Made by a program: the position numbers and the translations under genes. The notes under the pieces are model-generated. The model saw only the letters and a list, made by a program, of their open reading frames with translations. It did not search any database and was not told the DNA's origin. Of a stretch of DNA of 48,866 bases, positions 7,597 through 16,780 are shown piece by piece (position 1 is the stretch's first letter; each line of letters opens with the position of its first letter). The stretch covers positions 1 to 48,866 of the forward strand of contig NZ_CAKAKO010000010.1 of assembly GCF_916700565.1 (NCBI RefSeq). The letters are read 5' to 3'. This stretch comes from Xenophilus sp. Marseille-Q4582 (GTDB lineage Bacteria > Pseudomonadota > Gammaproteobacteria > Burkholderiales > Burkholderiaceae_C).

Positions 7597-7753
7597 CGCA
7601 ATGAAGATGCGATGGGCGTCCCCCGGCTGTTGCCGGGTCGCGCTTATATGGACGCCTCCCGGTTGGCAAGCAGTTTTTCGTGCTCAACAAAACAAGGAAT
7701 GGCTGCAGTCTTATATCCGGCCTTGAGCTGGCGTTAAGCCTGCGGGCCCTGAT
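7597..7753. other. Orphan spacer between IS21 and IS1071, nothing recognised
   Basis: These 157 bp are not part of either element. Translated in all frames they give no product that I recognise, and they do not continue the IclR gene to the left or the IS5-type transposase to the right. The piece is probably a remnant of DNA deleted when the elements rearranged. Confidence 0.5.
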
Positions 7754-7863
7754 GGGGTCTCCTCGTTTTCAGTGCAATAAGTGACGGTACGAAAAGCTAG
7801 CACTGGCGCGGAGGTGGTGTTGGTAGATCGTTGATTTCATTGACTTTCCTGTTCACTTTCAAA
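7754..7863. repeat. IS1071 terminal inverted repeat, left copy
   Basis: About 110 bp that match the reverse complement of 10848-10957 with scattered mismatches beyond the first 38 bases. These are the transposase recognition ends. Their inner boundary is approximate. Confidence 0.8.
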
Positions 7864-7896
7864 TCTGCGATTCGTGGCGTCAAACCGTGGTCGGTT

Positions 7897-10812
7897 TCAT
7901 CCATTGGTGCCAGTTATCGATGCATTTGGCCGCGAAGGCAGGATTTGGTCAGCATAGCGGTCAACCGGGAAGCGAAACACACCCCGCAAGTTGATGCTCT
8001 CCAGCCTGGTGGGCGCAATCTTCCCGATCAGTTCCGGTGGAATGACCTGGCGGCGGTTCGACCAGCGATCCAGGACCGCCTGCATCTGTGAGGTATTCCA
8101 CGCCATCACGATGTTGGCCATCAGGCTCAACGCATCGGCCACAGCCTGCATTTCATCGACACGTTTGGCCTGCGCCGGGCTGATCCGGCCGGTATAAATG
8201 GCGCGCTTGAGGGCGTTAACAGCCTCGCCCCGATTGAGCACCCGGCGCAACTCGTTCCTGAAAGCGTCCTTGACAAAGTAGTCAGCCAAAAACGCCGTAC
8301 GCAGCAACCGCCCCAATTGCACGCCAGCCTCATAGATTGGATCGCCCTGGGCGGCAGAACCGAACCGCGCAAGAGCTGCCACCGCACTGGCATGTCCGCT
8401 CATGACCGAGGCTGCCAGGTGCACCAGACTATCCCAATGCTTTTCGATCAAAGCGACGTCGACATTGGCTTCGCACACCGCAGCGATTTCTGCGGGCACG
8501 TTGGTGCCGCGTGGCACAAAGAGGTGGCGCTGTTTGAGTTCCTTCAACCGCGGGCAAAGATCAAAACCAAGCAAACGGGCATGTGACATGGCAAAGTCGG
8601 TGTAGCCATGGGTATCCACAGCAAGCTGGCTGGTCTCCAGCTTTTCTTGGCGGATGACACCTTCAATGGCCACGCCCGCCTGGCGCTCATTGAGCACAAA
8701 GGGCTGCGCATGGAAGATGCCCCACCGGTCTTTTACATGGGAGTAGATTCCAATGGAAGGTGTGTTGCGCCGAGGATCAAGCCGGGCTTGCCACACCCGT
8801 TTGGTGGTCTCCATGCTCATCATGTCAGAAGATGCCAAATCGGACCGCCCCCAGGTGGCGGCAATCGGGTGTCGCTGCATGAATTCCAGCACAGCCTGGC
8901 AGGCCTGGCTCAGACGCCGTTCGTCCCGCGCCCAGCGCATGGCCTGGCGAATGCTGGTGGCAGACAATTGCGGAATCATGCGCGCGCATTCGACCGCAGT
9001 CAGACTGGTGCCGTGGGCCATGATGCCGGCATAGACCATCAGCAGCTCGTCGGTAGAGCGCGGCTCACGTCCGAGCATGATCCAGCTAAAGCGCACCTGG
9101 GCGTCAACGGCCAGAATCACTTCCGGCAATTGAACCTCACCGATGCGGTGATCCAAAGCCGCGCGCAGCTTGGTCACTTCTGGGTCTTCGTCCTCTGCGG
9201 GCAATGGCGACAAATGGAGTTCATCATCCACGCGCAGTACGCCACTGCGGGCTGCAGCGGCCACCGCATCGACACCGGCAGTTACTCTGGCCAGCAAAGG
9301 CTTCAAGAAAGTGGCAGCCTTGCTGGGTAACGATAGACGGGCATAGTGTTTCTTGGACTCTGCCTGCCAACGCTCGTCCGTGAAGAACAAGCGCGCACGA
9401 CCCCGAAAGCTCAGGCTGTGCTCAATCCAGACCGAGCCATTGCGCACCGCGCGGCGCAGGGCAAACAGGGTGGCCACCTCCAACGCCTGAAACGCCCGTT
9501 CCCGGTCTGGGCTGGAGATCGAAACCTGCCAGATCATTCCCAGACTTGGTGCCACCACTTCAACTGGCAGCTTTCTGGATCCTTTGAGATATAAAGCTTG
9601 CAGCTTGGCAAGGTACTCGATGGCAGGATGCTCGCCGGTGGCCTGCCAGGGCAGCTTTGCAATGGCGACGAGCAACGACCGCACGGGGCGAATTCCATCA
9701 ATCAATCCCTCGCGGACCAGGGAGGCCCTGCTCGGTGGTTTGCGTTTCTGGGTTTCGGTGATCAAGGCTTCAAGACGGGCACGCAACTCAGCATCTGGCA
9801 CCGCACCTTGCGCGCTCAAGGCAACAAGTTCGCCGAGCAGCGTTTTGTACATTGCGGCCCAATTGACGGTAGCGGGGACATCGGCGGCAGCCTGACGCCA
9901 CAGATCGGCGATCCGGCGCTGCACCATAAGGATCAACTGGTCTGTGGTGGTGAACAGGCAATACCGAAGAAAGCATGCGACCTCCACGGTGCGCGCTGGC
10001 TCTTTGATCTTGGCTCCGGCTGAGGGCGGCCTGGAGACAAGTCGGCGCGCGTAGCGGCGCAAGATGAGATCGGGGATGTCTGCCAGGTGCTTATGAACGT
10101 CCAGCGTGTAAAGCAGGTCGATGCGCTCCAGTACCTCGCTGATTTGGCGGGGTGAGGGTTTCGCCGGTGCAGCCCATAGCCAACTCTGCTGGGTTTGTCC
10201 ATCTGGGCGCAGCTCTGAAACTGAGGCTCGCCAGCGATCAAGTGTTGCTGGATCAACGCTGGCGGCGATGGCGGTGCCTGTTTCAACTTCAAGCTGGGCA
10301 AGTGCCGCCGCAATCAGTGTCCGAATTGCCCGCTCGTGCACGATCACCAGCTTGTTCTTGTACAGCCATTGACGCGCCCGCACGAGTAGCTGATCGCGGT
10401 CGGCGCAGCGCGCCACTTCGTCGCGCAGTTCACGTACCAGTGAGCGGCGCTGGTGCTCGCTCATCCACTGGAATCCAAGGACCGTGCAGGCTACTTGTTG
10501 GTGATCGAATAGCGTGCGCCCGCGTTCATACATGGCTCTCAGCGAGGCGACTTCTGGTGCTGCAATGCCAAGCTCGTTGCCAAGGTGGCGCCACAAGGCT
10601 ACTGGAATTACCCGAAAGGCACCGAGCAAACGCCCACTCATGCGCAGGAAACCAATATGGAGCGCCAGACCAAGCTTGTGGGAATCACCTCGGCGTGCAT
10701 TGATTGCGTCGCGCTCGGCACCATCGAAGGTGAAAAATGCCTTCATCTCGAAGTCGCTGATATCGCGGGGGAGCCCACGCATCCCCAAAAACGTTGTGTG
10801 CCAACCCTGCAT
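7897..10812 (-). CDS. tnpA: IS1071 transposase TnpA (Tn3 family)
   Basis: A Tn3-family DDE transposase. Starting at ATG 10812 gives 971 residues, the published IS1071 TnpA length; the frame could extend four residues further. The N-terminal DNA-binding part (FFTFDGAERDAINARRGD) and the C-terminal catalytic region (VDTHGYTDFAMSHARLLGF, ending LNRGEAVNALKRAIYTGR) are present with no frameshift, so the element is probably able to transpose. Confidence 0.95.
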   Translation of the reverse strand: MQGWHTTFLGMRGLPRDISDFEMKAFFTFDGAERDAINARRGDSHKLGLALHIGFLRMSGRLLGAFRVIPVALWRHLGNELGIAAPEVASLRAMYERGRTLFDHQQVACTVLGFQWMSEHQRRSLVRELRDEVARCADRDQLLVRARQWLYKNKLVIVHERAIRTLIAAALAQLEVETGTAIAASVDPATLDRWRASVSELRPDGQTQQSWLWAAPAKPSPRQISEVLERIDLLYTLDVHKHLADIPDLILRRYARRLVSRPPSAGAKIKEPARTVEVACFLRYCLFTTTDQLILMVQRRIADLWRQAAADVPATVNWAAMYKTLLGELVALSAQGAVPDAELRARLEALITETQKRKPPSRASLVREGLIDGIRPVRSLLVAIAKLPWQATGEHPAIEYLAKLQALYLKGSRKLPVEVVAPSLGMIWQVSISSPDRERAFQALEVATLFALRRAVRNGSVWIEHSLSFRGRARLFFTDERWQAESKKHYARLSLPSKAATFLKPLLARVTAGVDAVAAAARSGVLRVDDELHLSPLPAEDEDPEVTKLRAALDHRIGEVQLPEVILAVDAQVRFSWIMLGREPRSTDELLMVYAGIMAHGTSLTAVECARMIPQLSATSIRQAMRWARDERRLSQACQAVLEFMQRHPIAATWGRSDLASSDMMSMETTKRVWQARLDPRRNTPSIGIYSHVKDRWGIFHAQPFVLNERQAGVAIEGVIRQEKLETSQLAVDTHGYTDFAMSHARLLGFDLCPRLKELKQRHLFVPRGTNVPAEIAAVCEANVDVALIEKHWDSLVHLAASVMSGHASAVAALARFGSAAQGDPIYEAGVQLGRLLRTAFLADYFVKDAFRNELRRVLNRGEAVNALKRAIYTGRISPAQAKRVDEMQAVADALSLMANIVMAWNTSQMQAVLDRWSNRRQVIPPELIGKIAPTRLESINLRGVFRFPVDRYADQILPSRPNASITGTNG

Positions 10813-10847
10813 CGTGAACCTCAAAAGTGGGAGGCCACCATACCCGT

Positions 10848-10957
10848 TTACAAAGCGAACAGGAAAGTCAATGAAATCAACGGTCTACCCAGACCACCCC
10901 CGCGCCAGTGCTAGCTTTGCGTACCGTCACTTATTGCACTGAAAACGAGGAGACCCC
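10848..10957. repeat. IS1071 terminal inverted repeat, right copy
   Basis: The partner of 7754-7863. The outermost 38 bases are identical to the left copy in inverted orientation. The transposase start lies just inside it. Confidence 0.8.
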
Positions 10958-11428
10958 AAGGAAGGCCTGGTGGTGGGCATGCGCTCCATGCCGGGCAACC
11001 CCTACGACGGCCACACCCTGGCTGAGACACTGGAGCAGGTGGGCATCCTCACTGGCACGGACAGGCCGCCCGCCACGGCAATCGTGGACAAGGGCTACCG
11101 GGGTGTGAAAGTTGAAGGTGTGCGCATCCTGATGTCGGGCCAAAAGCGGGGCATCACCCGAACGCTCAGGGCCATGATCAAGCGGCGCAGCGCCATCGAA
11201 CCGGCCATTGGGCACATGAAGATGGACGGGCGGCTGGGCCGCAACCCGCTCAAGGGTGCGCTGGGCGATGCGCTGCACGCGGTGATGTGCGGTGCCGGGC
11301 ATAACCTGCGCCTGATCCTGGCCGCGCTGCGGCTTTATTGCGCCCGATTCGGGTTATCGATGCAGGCGGTCATCGCCGCACTGCTGGCCGCTCCTGGCGA
11401 CGTCAGCCTATCTGTAGCTGACAACTGA
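10958..11428 (+). pseudogene. IS5-like transposase truncated by IS1071 (C-terminal half)
   Basis: The frame is open from the IS1071 edge and reads EGLVVGMRSMPGNPYDGHTL, then VDKGYRGVKVEGV (second Asp region) and RRSAIEPAIGHMKMDGRLGRN (Glu region), to a stop at 11428. This is the C-terminal half of an IS5/IS4-group DDE transposase. The N-terminal half is absent, and the DNA on the far side of IS1071 does not contain it. GTG 10970 could give a 152-residue peptide, which would be inactive. Confidence 0.85.
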
Positions 11429-11601
11429 ATTGTTCAGGGCTGACTCAAGCCCATTCCTGAGCGCGCGGCGGCTCAGCGGGCCAGAGCCGCGCTCGGGGGG
11501 GGGGCGGGCCGCGCAGGCCGTGGCGGCGGTGATCCCTTGGTGTTTCCGGGTTGAGAACGATGCGGCGCACGGCCGCGGGCCCCAGAAGAGGGCGAAGCGC
11601 A
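11429..11601. other. Island/chromosome junction and putA downstream region
   Basis: The first part should hold the outer end of the truncated IS5-like element, but I cannot place its terminus. A GC-rich imperfect hairpin (about 11459-11494) is followed by ten consecutive G (11495-11504). The hairpin may end putA transcription but has no T-run. Confidence 0.35.
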
Positions 11602-14600
11602 TCAGCCGATGGCCATGAGCGAGGCGTTGCCGCCGGCGGCCGCGGTGTTGGTGCTGACGGCGCGCTCGACGACGAGCCGCTCCAGCGCGTAGCGGCCGCG
11701 GCCGCTGGCGATCTCGTCGCTGGCCAGGCCCTGCACGGACAGGATGGGGCCGTCGCGCTGCGCCAGCTGGCGGTTCAGCGCGCGCAGCGCGTCGGGGTCG
11801 CCCTCGAACAGCGCGGCGTGGATGTCGGCGGCCAGGGCCTGGTCCGCGGCCAGCACGCGCGCTTCTGCGCGCTCGGCCTCGGGCAGCGCCGCGAGCTGCG
11901 CGCGGGCGGCCGGCGTGTCGGTCCACAGCACGCGGTTGCCGGTGGCGCGCGCGGCCTCCCACTGCGCCTGGGCGCCGGCCGGCGTGGCCGCCACGCACAG
12001 CACGGTGCCGCGCGGCGCCAGGCTGTACAGGTTGCGCTCGCCGGTCGGGCCGGGCAGCACGGTGGGCTCGCGCAGGCGCAGCGCGGGGCGCGGGCCGGTG
12101 GCCAGCAGCCGGTGCAGGTACAGCGGGCCGCCGGCCTTGGGGCCGGTGCCCGACAGGCCTTCGCCGCCGAAAGGCTGCACGCCGACCACGGCGCCGACCA
12201 CGTTGCGGTTCACGTACACGTTGCCGGCGTGGATGCGCGCCGTCACCTGGGCGATGGTCTCGTCGATGCGCGTGTGCAGGCCGAAGGTCAGGCCGTAGCC
12301 GGTGGCGTTGATGGCGTCGATGAGCTGGGGCAGGGCGCCGCGCCGGTAGCGCAGCACGTGCAGCACGGGGCCGAAGACCTCGCGCTCGAGCCGGGCCGGG
12401 CTGTCGATCTCCACCAGGGCCGGCGCCACGAAACTGCCCTGCGCGCAGGCGGCCGGCAGCGCCAGCCGCTCGACGCGGCAACCGGCCGCGGCCATGGCCG
12501 CCACGTGCTTCTCGATCGCCTCGCGCGCGGCCTCGTCGATGACCGGGCCCACGTCGGTTTCCAGCCGGTCGGGGTTGCCCACGGCCAGCTCGTGCAGCGC
12601 ACCGCGCAGCATGGCCAGCATGCGGTCGGCCACGTCCTCCTGCAGGCACAGCAGGCGCAGCGCCGAGCAGCGCTGGCCGGCCGAGTCGTAGGCCGACTGC
12701 AGCACGTCCAGCACCACCTGCTCGGGCAGGGCCGAGGAATCCACCACCATGGCGTTCTGGCCGCCCGTCTCGGCGATCAGCGGGATGGTGCGGCCCTGGT
12801 CGTCCAGGCGTTCGGCCAGCTGGCGTGCGATGAGGCGCGCCACCTCGGTGGAGCCCGTGAACATCACGCCGCGCACGCGCGGGTCGGCCACCAGGCGTGC
12901 GCCCACGGTCTCGCCGGGACCGGGCAGCAGCTGCAGCGCGCCGTGCGGCACGCCGGCGGTGTGCAGGATCTCGACCGCGCAGGCCGCGACCAGCGGCGTC
13001 TGCTCGGCCGGCTTGGCCAGCACCACGTTGCCGGCCGCCAGCGCCGCGGCCAGCTGGCCCGTGAAGATGGCCAGCGGGAAGTTCCAGGGGCTGATGCACA
13101 GCACCGGGCCCAGCGGCAACTCGGTGCCGGCGGCCAGTTCGGCGCGGGCCTGGGCCGCGTAGTAGCGCAGGAAGTCCACCGCCTCGCGCACCTCGGCGAT
13201 GGCGTTGGGCAGGGTCTTGCCGGCCTCGCGCACGATCAGGCCCAGCAGCTGCTGCATCTGCGCCTCCAGCGCATCGGCGGCCCGCTCCAGGCAGCGCGCG
13301 CGCTCGGCCGGTGGGGTGGACTGCCAGATCGGCGCGGCATCCTGGGCCGCGGCGAGCGCGGCGTCGACCTGGTCCGCGCTGGCTTCCAGCACGTGGCCGA
13401 CCACGTCGCGCCGGTCGGCCGGGTTGCGCACGGGCTGGGCGCGGGCGGCGTCCCAGTCGCAACCGGTCGGGCCGGCCTGCCAGGCCCGGCCGGTGCTGCC
13501 CAAGAGTGCGGTGGCCAGCGAGGCCAGGCGTTGCTCGTTGGACAGGTCCAGCCCGGCGGAGTTGGCGCGGTCCGGGAACAGGTCGCGCGGCAGCGGGATG
13601 CGCTCGTGCGGCGCGCCCAGCGGCTGGGCGCGCTCGGCCGCGGCCACCGGGTCGGCGACCAGCGCGTCCACCGGCACGCGCGGGTCGGCGATCTGGTTCA
13701 CGAAGGAGGTGTTGGCGCCGTTCTCGAGCAGCCGGCGCACCAGGTAGGCCAGCAGCGTTTCGTGCGTGCCGACCGGCGCATAGATGCGGCAGGGCCGCGC
13801 CAGCTTGCCGTCGGCCACGGCGCCCACCACCTCCTCGTAGAGCGGCTCGCCCATGCCGTGCAGGCACTGGAACTCGTACTGTCCGGGGTAGTAGTTGTTG
13901 CCGGCCATCTGGTAGATGGCGGCCAGCGTGTAGGCGTTGTGGGTGGCGAACTGCGGGTAGATGGCCTGGGGCTGGGCCAGCAGCTTGCGCGCGCAGGCCA
14001 GGTAGGAGATGTCGGTGTGCAGCTTGCGCGTGAACACCGGGTAGTCCTCCAGGCCGTCGACCTGGGCGCGCTTGATCTCGCTGTCCCAGTAGGCGCCCTT
14101 GACCAGCCGCACCATCAGGCGCCGGCCGCTGCGCTGGGCCAGCTCGACCAGGTGGTCGATCACGAAGGGGCAGCGCTTCTGGTAGGCCTGCACCACGAAG
14201 CCGATGCCGTCCCAGCCCTGCAGCTCGGGGTCGAAGCACAGGGCCTCGAGCAGGTCCAGCGAGAGTTCCAGCCGGTCGGCCTCCTCGGCGTCGATGTTCA
14301 GGCCGATGTCGTAGCGGCGCGCCAGCAGGGCCAGTGCGCGCACGCGCGGCAGCAGCTCGCCGACCACGCGCTCGTGCTGGGCACGCGCGTAGCGCGGGTG
14401 CAGCGCCGACAGCTTGATCGAGATACCGGGGCCCTCGTAGATGCCGCGGCCCGCGCTGGCGCGGCCGATGGCGTGGATGGCCTGCTCGTACAGGCCCAGG
14501 TAGCGCGCCGCGTCCTCGGCCGTGGTGGCGGCCTCGCCCAGCATGTCGTAGGAGTAGCGAAAGCCCCTGGCCTCCAGCTTGCGGGCATTGGCCAGGGCCG

Positions 14601-15171
14601 AGGAGATGGTCTCGCCCGTCACGAACTGCTCGCCCATCACGCGCATGGCCGTGTCCACGCCCTTGCGGATCAGCGGCTCGCCGCCCTTGCCGATGAGCCG
14701 CGACAGGGCCGAGGACAGCGACTTCTCGCTGCTGGTGGACACCAGCTTGCCGGTCAGCAGCAGGCCCCAGGTGGCGGCGTTCACGAACAGCGAGGGCGAG
14801 TGGCCCACGTGCGACTGCCAGTCGCCCTGGCTGATCTTGTCGCGGATCAGCGCGTCGCGCGTGGCCCGGTCGGGGATGCGCAGCAGGGCTTCGGCCATGC
14901 ACATCAGTGCCACGCCCTCCTGGCTGGACAGGGAGAATTCCTGCAGCAGGCCTTCCACGCCGCCGCCGGTGCCGCGCGCGCGCAGCGCCGTCACGAGCTT
15001 GCGCGCCAGGGCCTCGGCCTTGGCGGTGGCCGCGGCGGGCTGGCGCGCCAGGCCCAGCAGCAGCGGCACGCATTCGGGCTCGGGCCGGCGGTAGGCGGCG
15101 GTGATGGCCGCGCGCGTGGGCGACTGCCGCTGCACCGATTGCGCAAAAGCCAGGAAAGGACGGGTTCGCAC
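11602..15171 (-). CDS. putA: Bifunctional proline dehydrogenase / glutamate-semialdehyde dehydrogenase PutA
   Basis: Oxidises proline to glutamate in two steps: FAD-dependent proline dehydrogenase, then NAD-dependent P5C/glutamate-semialdehyde dehydrogenase. The 1189-residue form has the dehydrogenase barrel (RLVKGAYWDSEIKRAQ near residue 355, FATHNAYTL), the aldehyde dehydrogenase region (ISPWNFPLAIFTGQ, ETGGQNAMVVDSS, catalytic Cys in AGQRCSALR), and the C-terminal tail ending GGNASLMAIG. The usual N-terminal ribbon-helix-helix DNA-binding domain of E. coli PutA is absent, so it should be catalytic only. The chosen GTG 15171 follows GGAGGAG at short spacing; GTG 15225 would add 18 residues. 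Confidence 0.95.
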   Translation of the reverse strand: MRTRPFLAFAQSVQRQSPTRAAITAAYRRPEPECVPLLLGLARQPAAATAKAEALARKLVTALRARGTGGGVEGLLQEFSLSSQEGVALMCMAEALLRIPDRATRDALIRDKISQGDWQSHVGHSPSLFVNAATWGLLLTGKLVSTSSEKSLSSALSRLIGKGGEPLIRKGVDTAMRVMGEQFVTGETISSALANARKLEARGFRYSYDMLGEAATTAEDAARYLGLYEQAIHAIGRASAGRGIYEGPGISIKLSALHPRYARAQHERVVGELLPRVRALALLARRYDIGLNIDAEEADRLELSLDLLEALCFDPELQGWDGIGFVVQAYQKRCPFVIDHLVELAQRSGRRLMVRLVKGAYWDSEIKRAQVDGLEDYPVFTRKLHTDISYLACARKLLAQPQAIYPQFATHNAYTLAAIYQMAGNNYYPGQYEFQCLHGMGEPLYEEVVGAVADGKLARPCRIYAPVGTHETLLAYLVRRLLENGANTSFVNQIADPRVPVDALVADPVAAAERAQPLGAPHERIPLPRDLFPDRANSAGLDLSNEQRLASLATALLGSTGRAWQAGPTGCDWDAARAQPVRNPADRRDVVGHVLEASADQVDAALAAAQDAAPIWQSTPPAERARCLERAADALEAQMQQLLGLIVREAGKTLPNAIAEVREAVDFLRYYAAQARAELAAGTELPLGPVLCISPWNFPLAIFTGQLAAALAAGNVVLAKPAEQTPLVAACAVEILHTAGVPHGALQLLPGPGETVGARLVADPRVRGVMFTGSTEVARLIARQLAERLDDQGRTIPLIAETGGQNAMVVDSSALPEQVVLDVLQSAYDSAGQRCSALRLLCLQEDVADRMLAMLRGALHELAVGNPDRLETDVGPVIDEAAREAIEKHVAAMAAAGCRVERLALPAACAQGSFVAPALVEIDSPARLEREVFGPVLHVLRYRRGALPQLIDAINATGYGLTFGLHTRIDETIAQVTARIHAGNVYVNRNVVGAVVGVQPFGGEGLSGTGPKAGGPLYLHRLLATGPRPALRLREPTVLPGPTGERNLYSLAPRGTVLCVAATPAGAQAQWEAARATGNRVLWTDTPAARAQLAALPEAERAEARVLAADQALAADIHAALFEGDPDALRALNRQLAQRDGPILSVQGLASDEIASGRGRYALERLVVERAVSTNTAAAGGNASLMAIG

Positions 15172-15323
15172 GGGCTCCTCCGTAAACGTCTGCCGGCCGG
15201 CTGCGCCGGCGCCGCGTGCATCCACTCTAGCGGAGCCGCCGCGCCCCGGCTGCCGGACGCCGCGCCGGCGGGCCGCGCCTGGGTTCGCCGCACAATCGGC
15301 CCGCCACGAACCGGAGAAGCGCG

Positions 15324-15809
15324 ATGGACCTGCCCGCCCACCAACTGACCATGACCGTGCTCATGACGCCCGACACCGCGAACTTCGCGGGCAACGTGCA
15401 TGGCGGCACCATCCTCAAGCTGCTGGACCAGGTGGCCTATGCCTGCGCGGCGCGCTACTCGGGCTGCTACGTGGTCACCCTGTCGGTGGACCAGGTGATG
15501 TTCCGCGAGCCCATCATGGTGGGCGAGCTCGTGACCTTCCTGGCCTCGGTCAACTACACCGGCACCTCGTCGATGGAGGTGGGCATCAAGGTGATGGCCG
15601 AGAACATCCGCACCCAGGCGGCGCGGCATGTGAACAGCTGCTTCTTCACCATGGTGGCGGTGGACGAGGCGCGCCGGCCCGTGGCCGTGCCGCCGCTGCG
15701 CCCTTTCTCGCCCGACGAGCGCCGCCGCCATGCCGCGGCGCAGGTGCGCAAGCAGCTGCGCCAGGAGATGGCCGCGCGCGCCGAGGCGGCGCGCACGCAG
15801 CCGGGCTGA
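15324..15809 (+). CDS. Acyl-CoA thioesterase, hotdog fold (YciA-like)
   Basis: A 161-residue single-hotdog thioesterase that hydrolyses acyl-CoA to free acid and CoA. The family signature runs from MTPDTANFAGNVHGGTILKLLDQ (catalytic Asn/His and helix Asp) to VSVDQVMFREPIMVGEL-like core residues (here LSVDQVMFREPIMVGEL). The C-terminal tail is charged and helical (RRRHAAAQVRKQLRQEM). It is divergent from putA across about 150 bp. RBS: GGAGAAGCGCG before ATG. Confidence 0.88.
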   Translation: MDLPAHQLTMTVLMTPDTANFAGNVHGGTILKLLDQVAYACAARYSGCYVVTLSVDQVMFREPIMVGELVTFLASVNYTGTSSMEVGIKVMAENIRTQAARHVNSCFFTMVAVDEARRPVAVPPLRPFSPDERRRHAAAQVRKQLRQEMAARAEAARTQPG

Positions 15810-15819
15810 CCGCGTCCAG

Positions 15820-16779
15820 TCAGGCGCCGTCGTCGTCGGCGTCCTCGCGCCACTGCAGCGCCAGCGCATACAGCGCATTGCGCGGTGCGCCGCTGATCTC
15901 GGCCGCCAGCCGCACGGCGGACTTGGTCGGCAGTTCGGCCAGCAGCAGCCGCAGCGTGCGCTGGGCGGACGCATCCACGGCGCCGTCGCCCGCCGCGGTG
16001 GCGGGCAGCGGATGCAGCACCAGCGCGAACTCGCCGCGGCGGCGCTGCGGACTTTCCGCCAGCCATCCTGCGAACGCGTGCGCGGGCACGGTGGCGATGT
16101 CCTCGAACTGCTTGGTCAGTTCGCGGCCGATGGTCAGCAGGCGATCGCCCGCGGCGGCCAGCGACTGCGCCAGCGCCTCGATGCGATGCGGGGCCTCCAG
16201 CAGCACGATCGCGCGCGGCTCGGCCGCCAGTCCCTGCACGAAGGCCGCGCGCTCCGCGGCCTTGGCCGGCGCGAAACCGGCGAACACGAAGGCCGAGGCC
16301 TGCGGCCCGTCGGCGCGCAGGCCCGCCGCGCTGACCAGCGTGGTCACGCTGCTGGCGCCGGGCAGCGGCAGCGTGCGCAGGCCGGCCGCGCGTGCGGCGT
16401 CGACCAGGCGCGCGCCGGGGTCGCTCACGCCCGGCGTGCCGGCGTCGCTCACATAGGCCACGCGCTCGCCGCGCAGCAGCCGCTCGACCACGGCCTGCGC
16501 CGCGCCGCTCTCGTTGTGCTGGTGCACCGCGATCAGCTGCGCCGGGCTGCGCTCGATGCCCAGGGCGCGCAGCAGCTGCTGCGTGTGGCGCGTGTCCTCG
16601 CAGGCGATGGCGTCCACGATCTGCAGCACATGCAGGGCGCGCAGCGTGATGTCGGCCCGGTTGCCGATGGGCGTGGCCACGACATAGAGGGTGCCCGCCG
16701 GATAATCCTGCGAGCCGGCGGCCTCGCGGGCGGCCTGCAGCGCCGCACCGAAGGAGGCGGCCGAGGGGAGGGCATTCAC
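15820..16779 (-). CDS. rsmI: 16S rRNA (cytidine-1402-2'-O)-methyltransferase RsmI
   Basis: A SAM-dependent tetrapyrrole-methylase-fold enzyme that methylates the ribose of C1402 in 16S rRNA. The typical N-terminus GTLYVVATPIGNRADITLRAL, the block VDAIACEDTRHTQQLL, VSDAGTPGVSDPG and a C-terminal ELPTKSAVRLAAEISG are present. The GTG at 16779 gives 319 residues; a longer frame exists upstream but would run back over yraN. Its start is one base from the divergent yraN start. The neighbourhood matches the conserved rsmI-yraN-diaA-dolP cluster (lpoA is missing here). Confidence 0.93.
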   Translation of the reverse strand: MNALPSAASFGAALQAAREAAGSQDYPAGTLYVVATPIGNRADITLRALHVLQIVDAIACEDTRHTQQLLRALGIERSPAQLIAVHQHNESGAAQAVVERLLRGERVAYVSDAGTPGVSDPGARLVDAARAAGLRTLPLPGASSVTTLVSAAGLRADGPQASAFVFAGFAPAKAAERAAFVQGLAAEPRAIVLLEAPHRIEALAQSLAAAGDRLLTIGRELTKQFEDIATVPAHAFAGWLAESPQRRRGEFALVLHPLPATAAGDGAVDASAQRTLRLLLAELPTKSAVRLAAEISGAPRNALYALALQWREDADDDGA

Positions 16780-16780
16780 G

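Larger units (their letters stand above)
7754..10957 (-). mobile_element. IS1071 (class II, Tn3-like), complete, 3204 bp
   Basis: The length is exactly that published for IS1071, and the ends are long inverted repeats: the first 38 bp (beginning GGGGTCTCCTCGTTTTCAG) are identical at both ends, and similarity extends to roughly 110 bp. It contains only tnpA, with no resolvase, as expected. IS1071 is known from established work for flanking catabolic genes in pollutant-degrading Comamonadaceae. The 5-bp flanks are CTGAT (left) and AAGGA (right), so there is no target duplication. Confidence 0.95.

Noticed and set aside
8608..9330. Plus-strand frames inside IS1071 tnpA
   Set aside because: They are antisense to the known transposase, which fills the element.
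11495..11504. G10 run as a possible phase-variable tract
   Set aside because: It lies in intergenic sequence downstream of putA and the truncated transposase, with no promoter or reading frame that length change would switch.
11408..15073. A 1221-codon minus-strand frame overlapping putA in another phase
   Set aside because: Composition is almost only Arg/Ala/Gly/Pro; it is a third-position-GC shadow of putA.
11551..15348. A 1265-codon open frame on the plus strand over putA
   Set aside because: It is antisense to a perfectly conserved PutA protein; its translation is Gln/Arg/Gly/His-rich without any motif, as expected for a shadow frame in GC-rich DNA.
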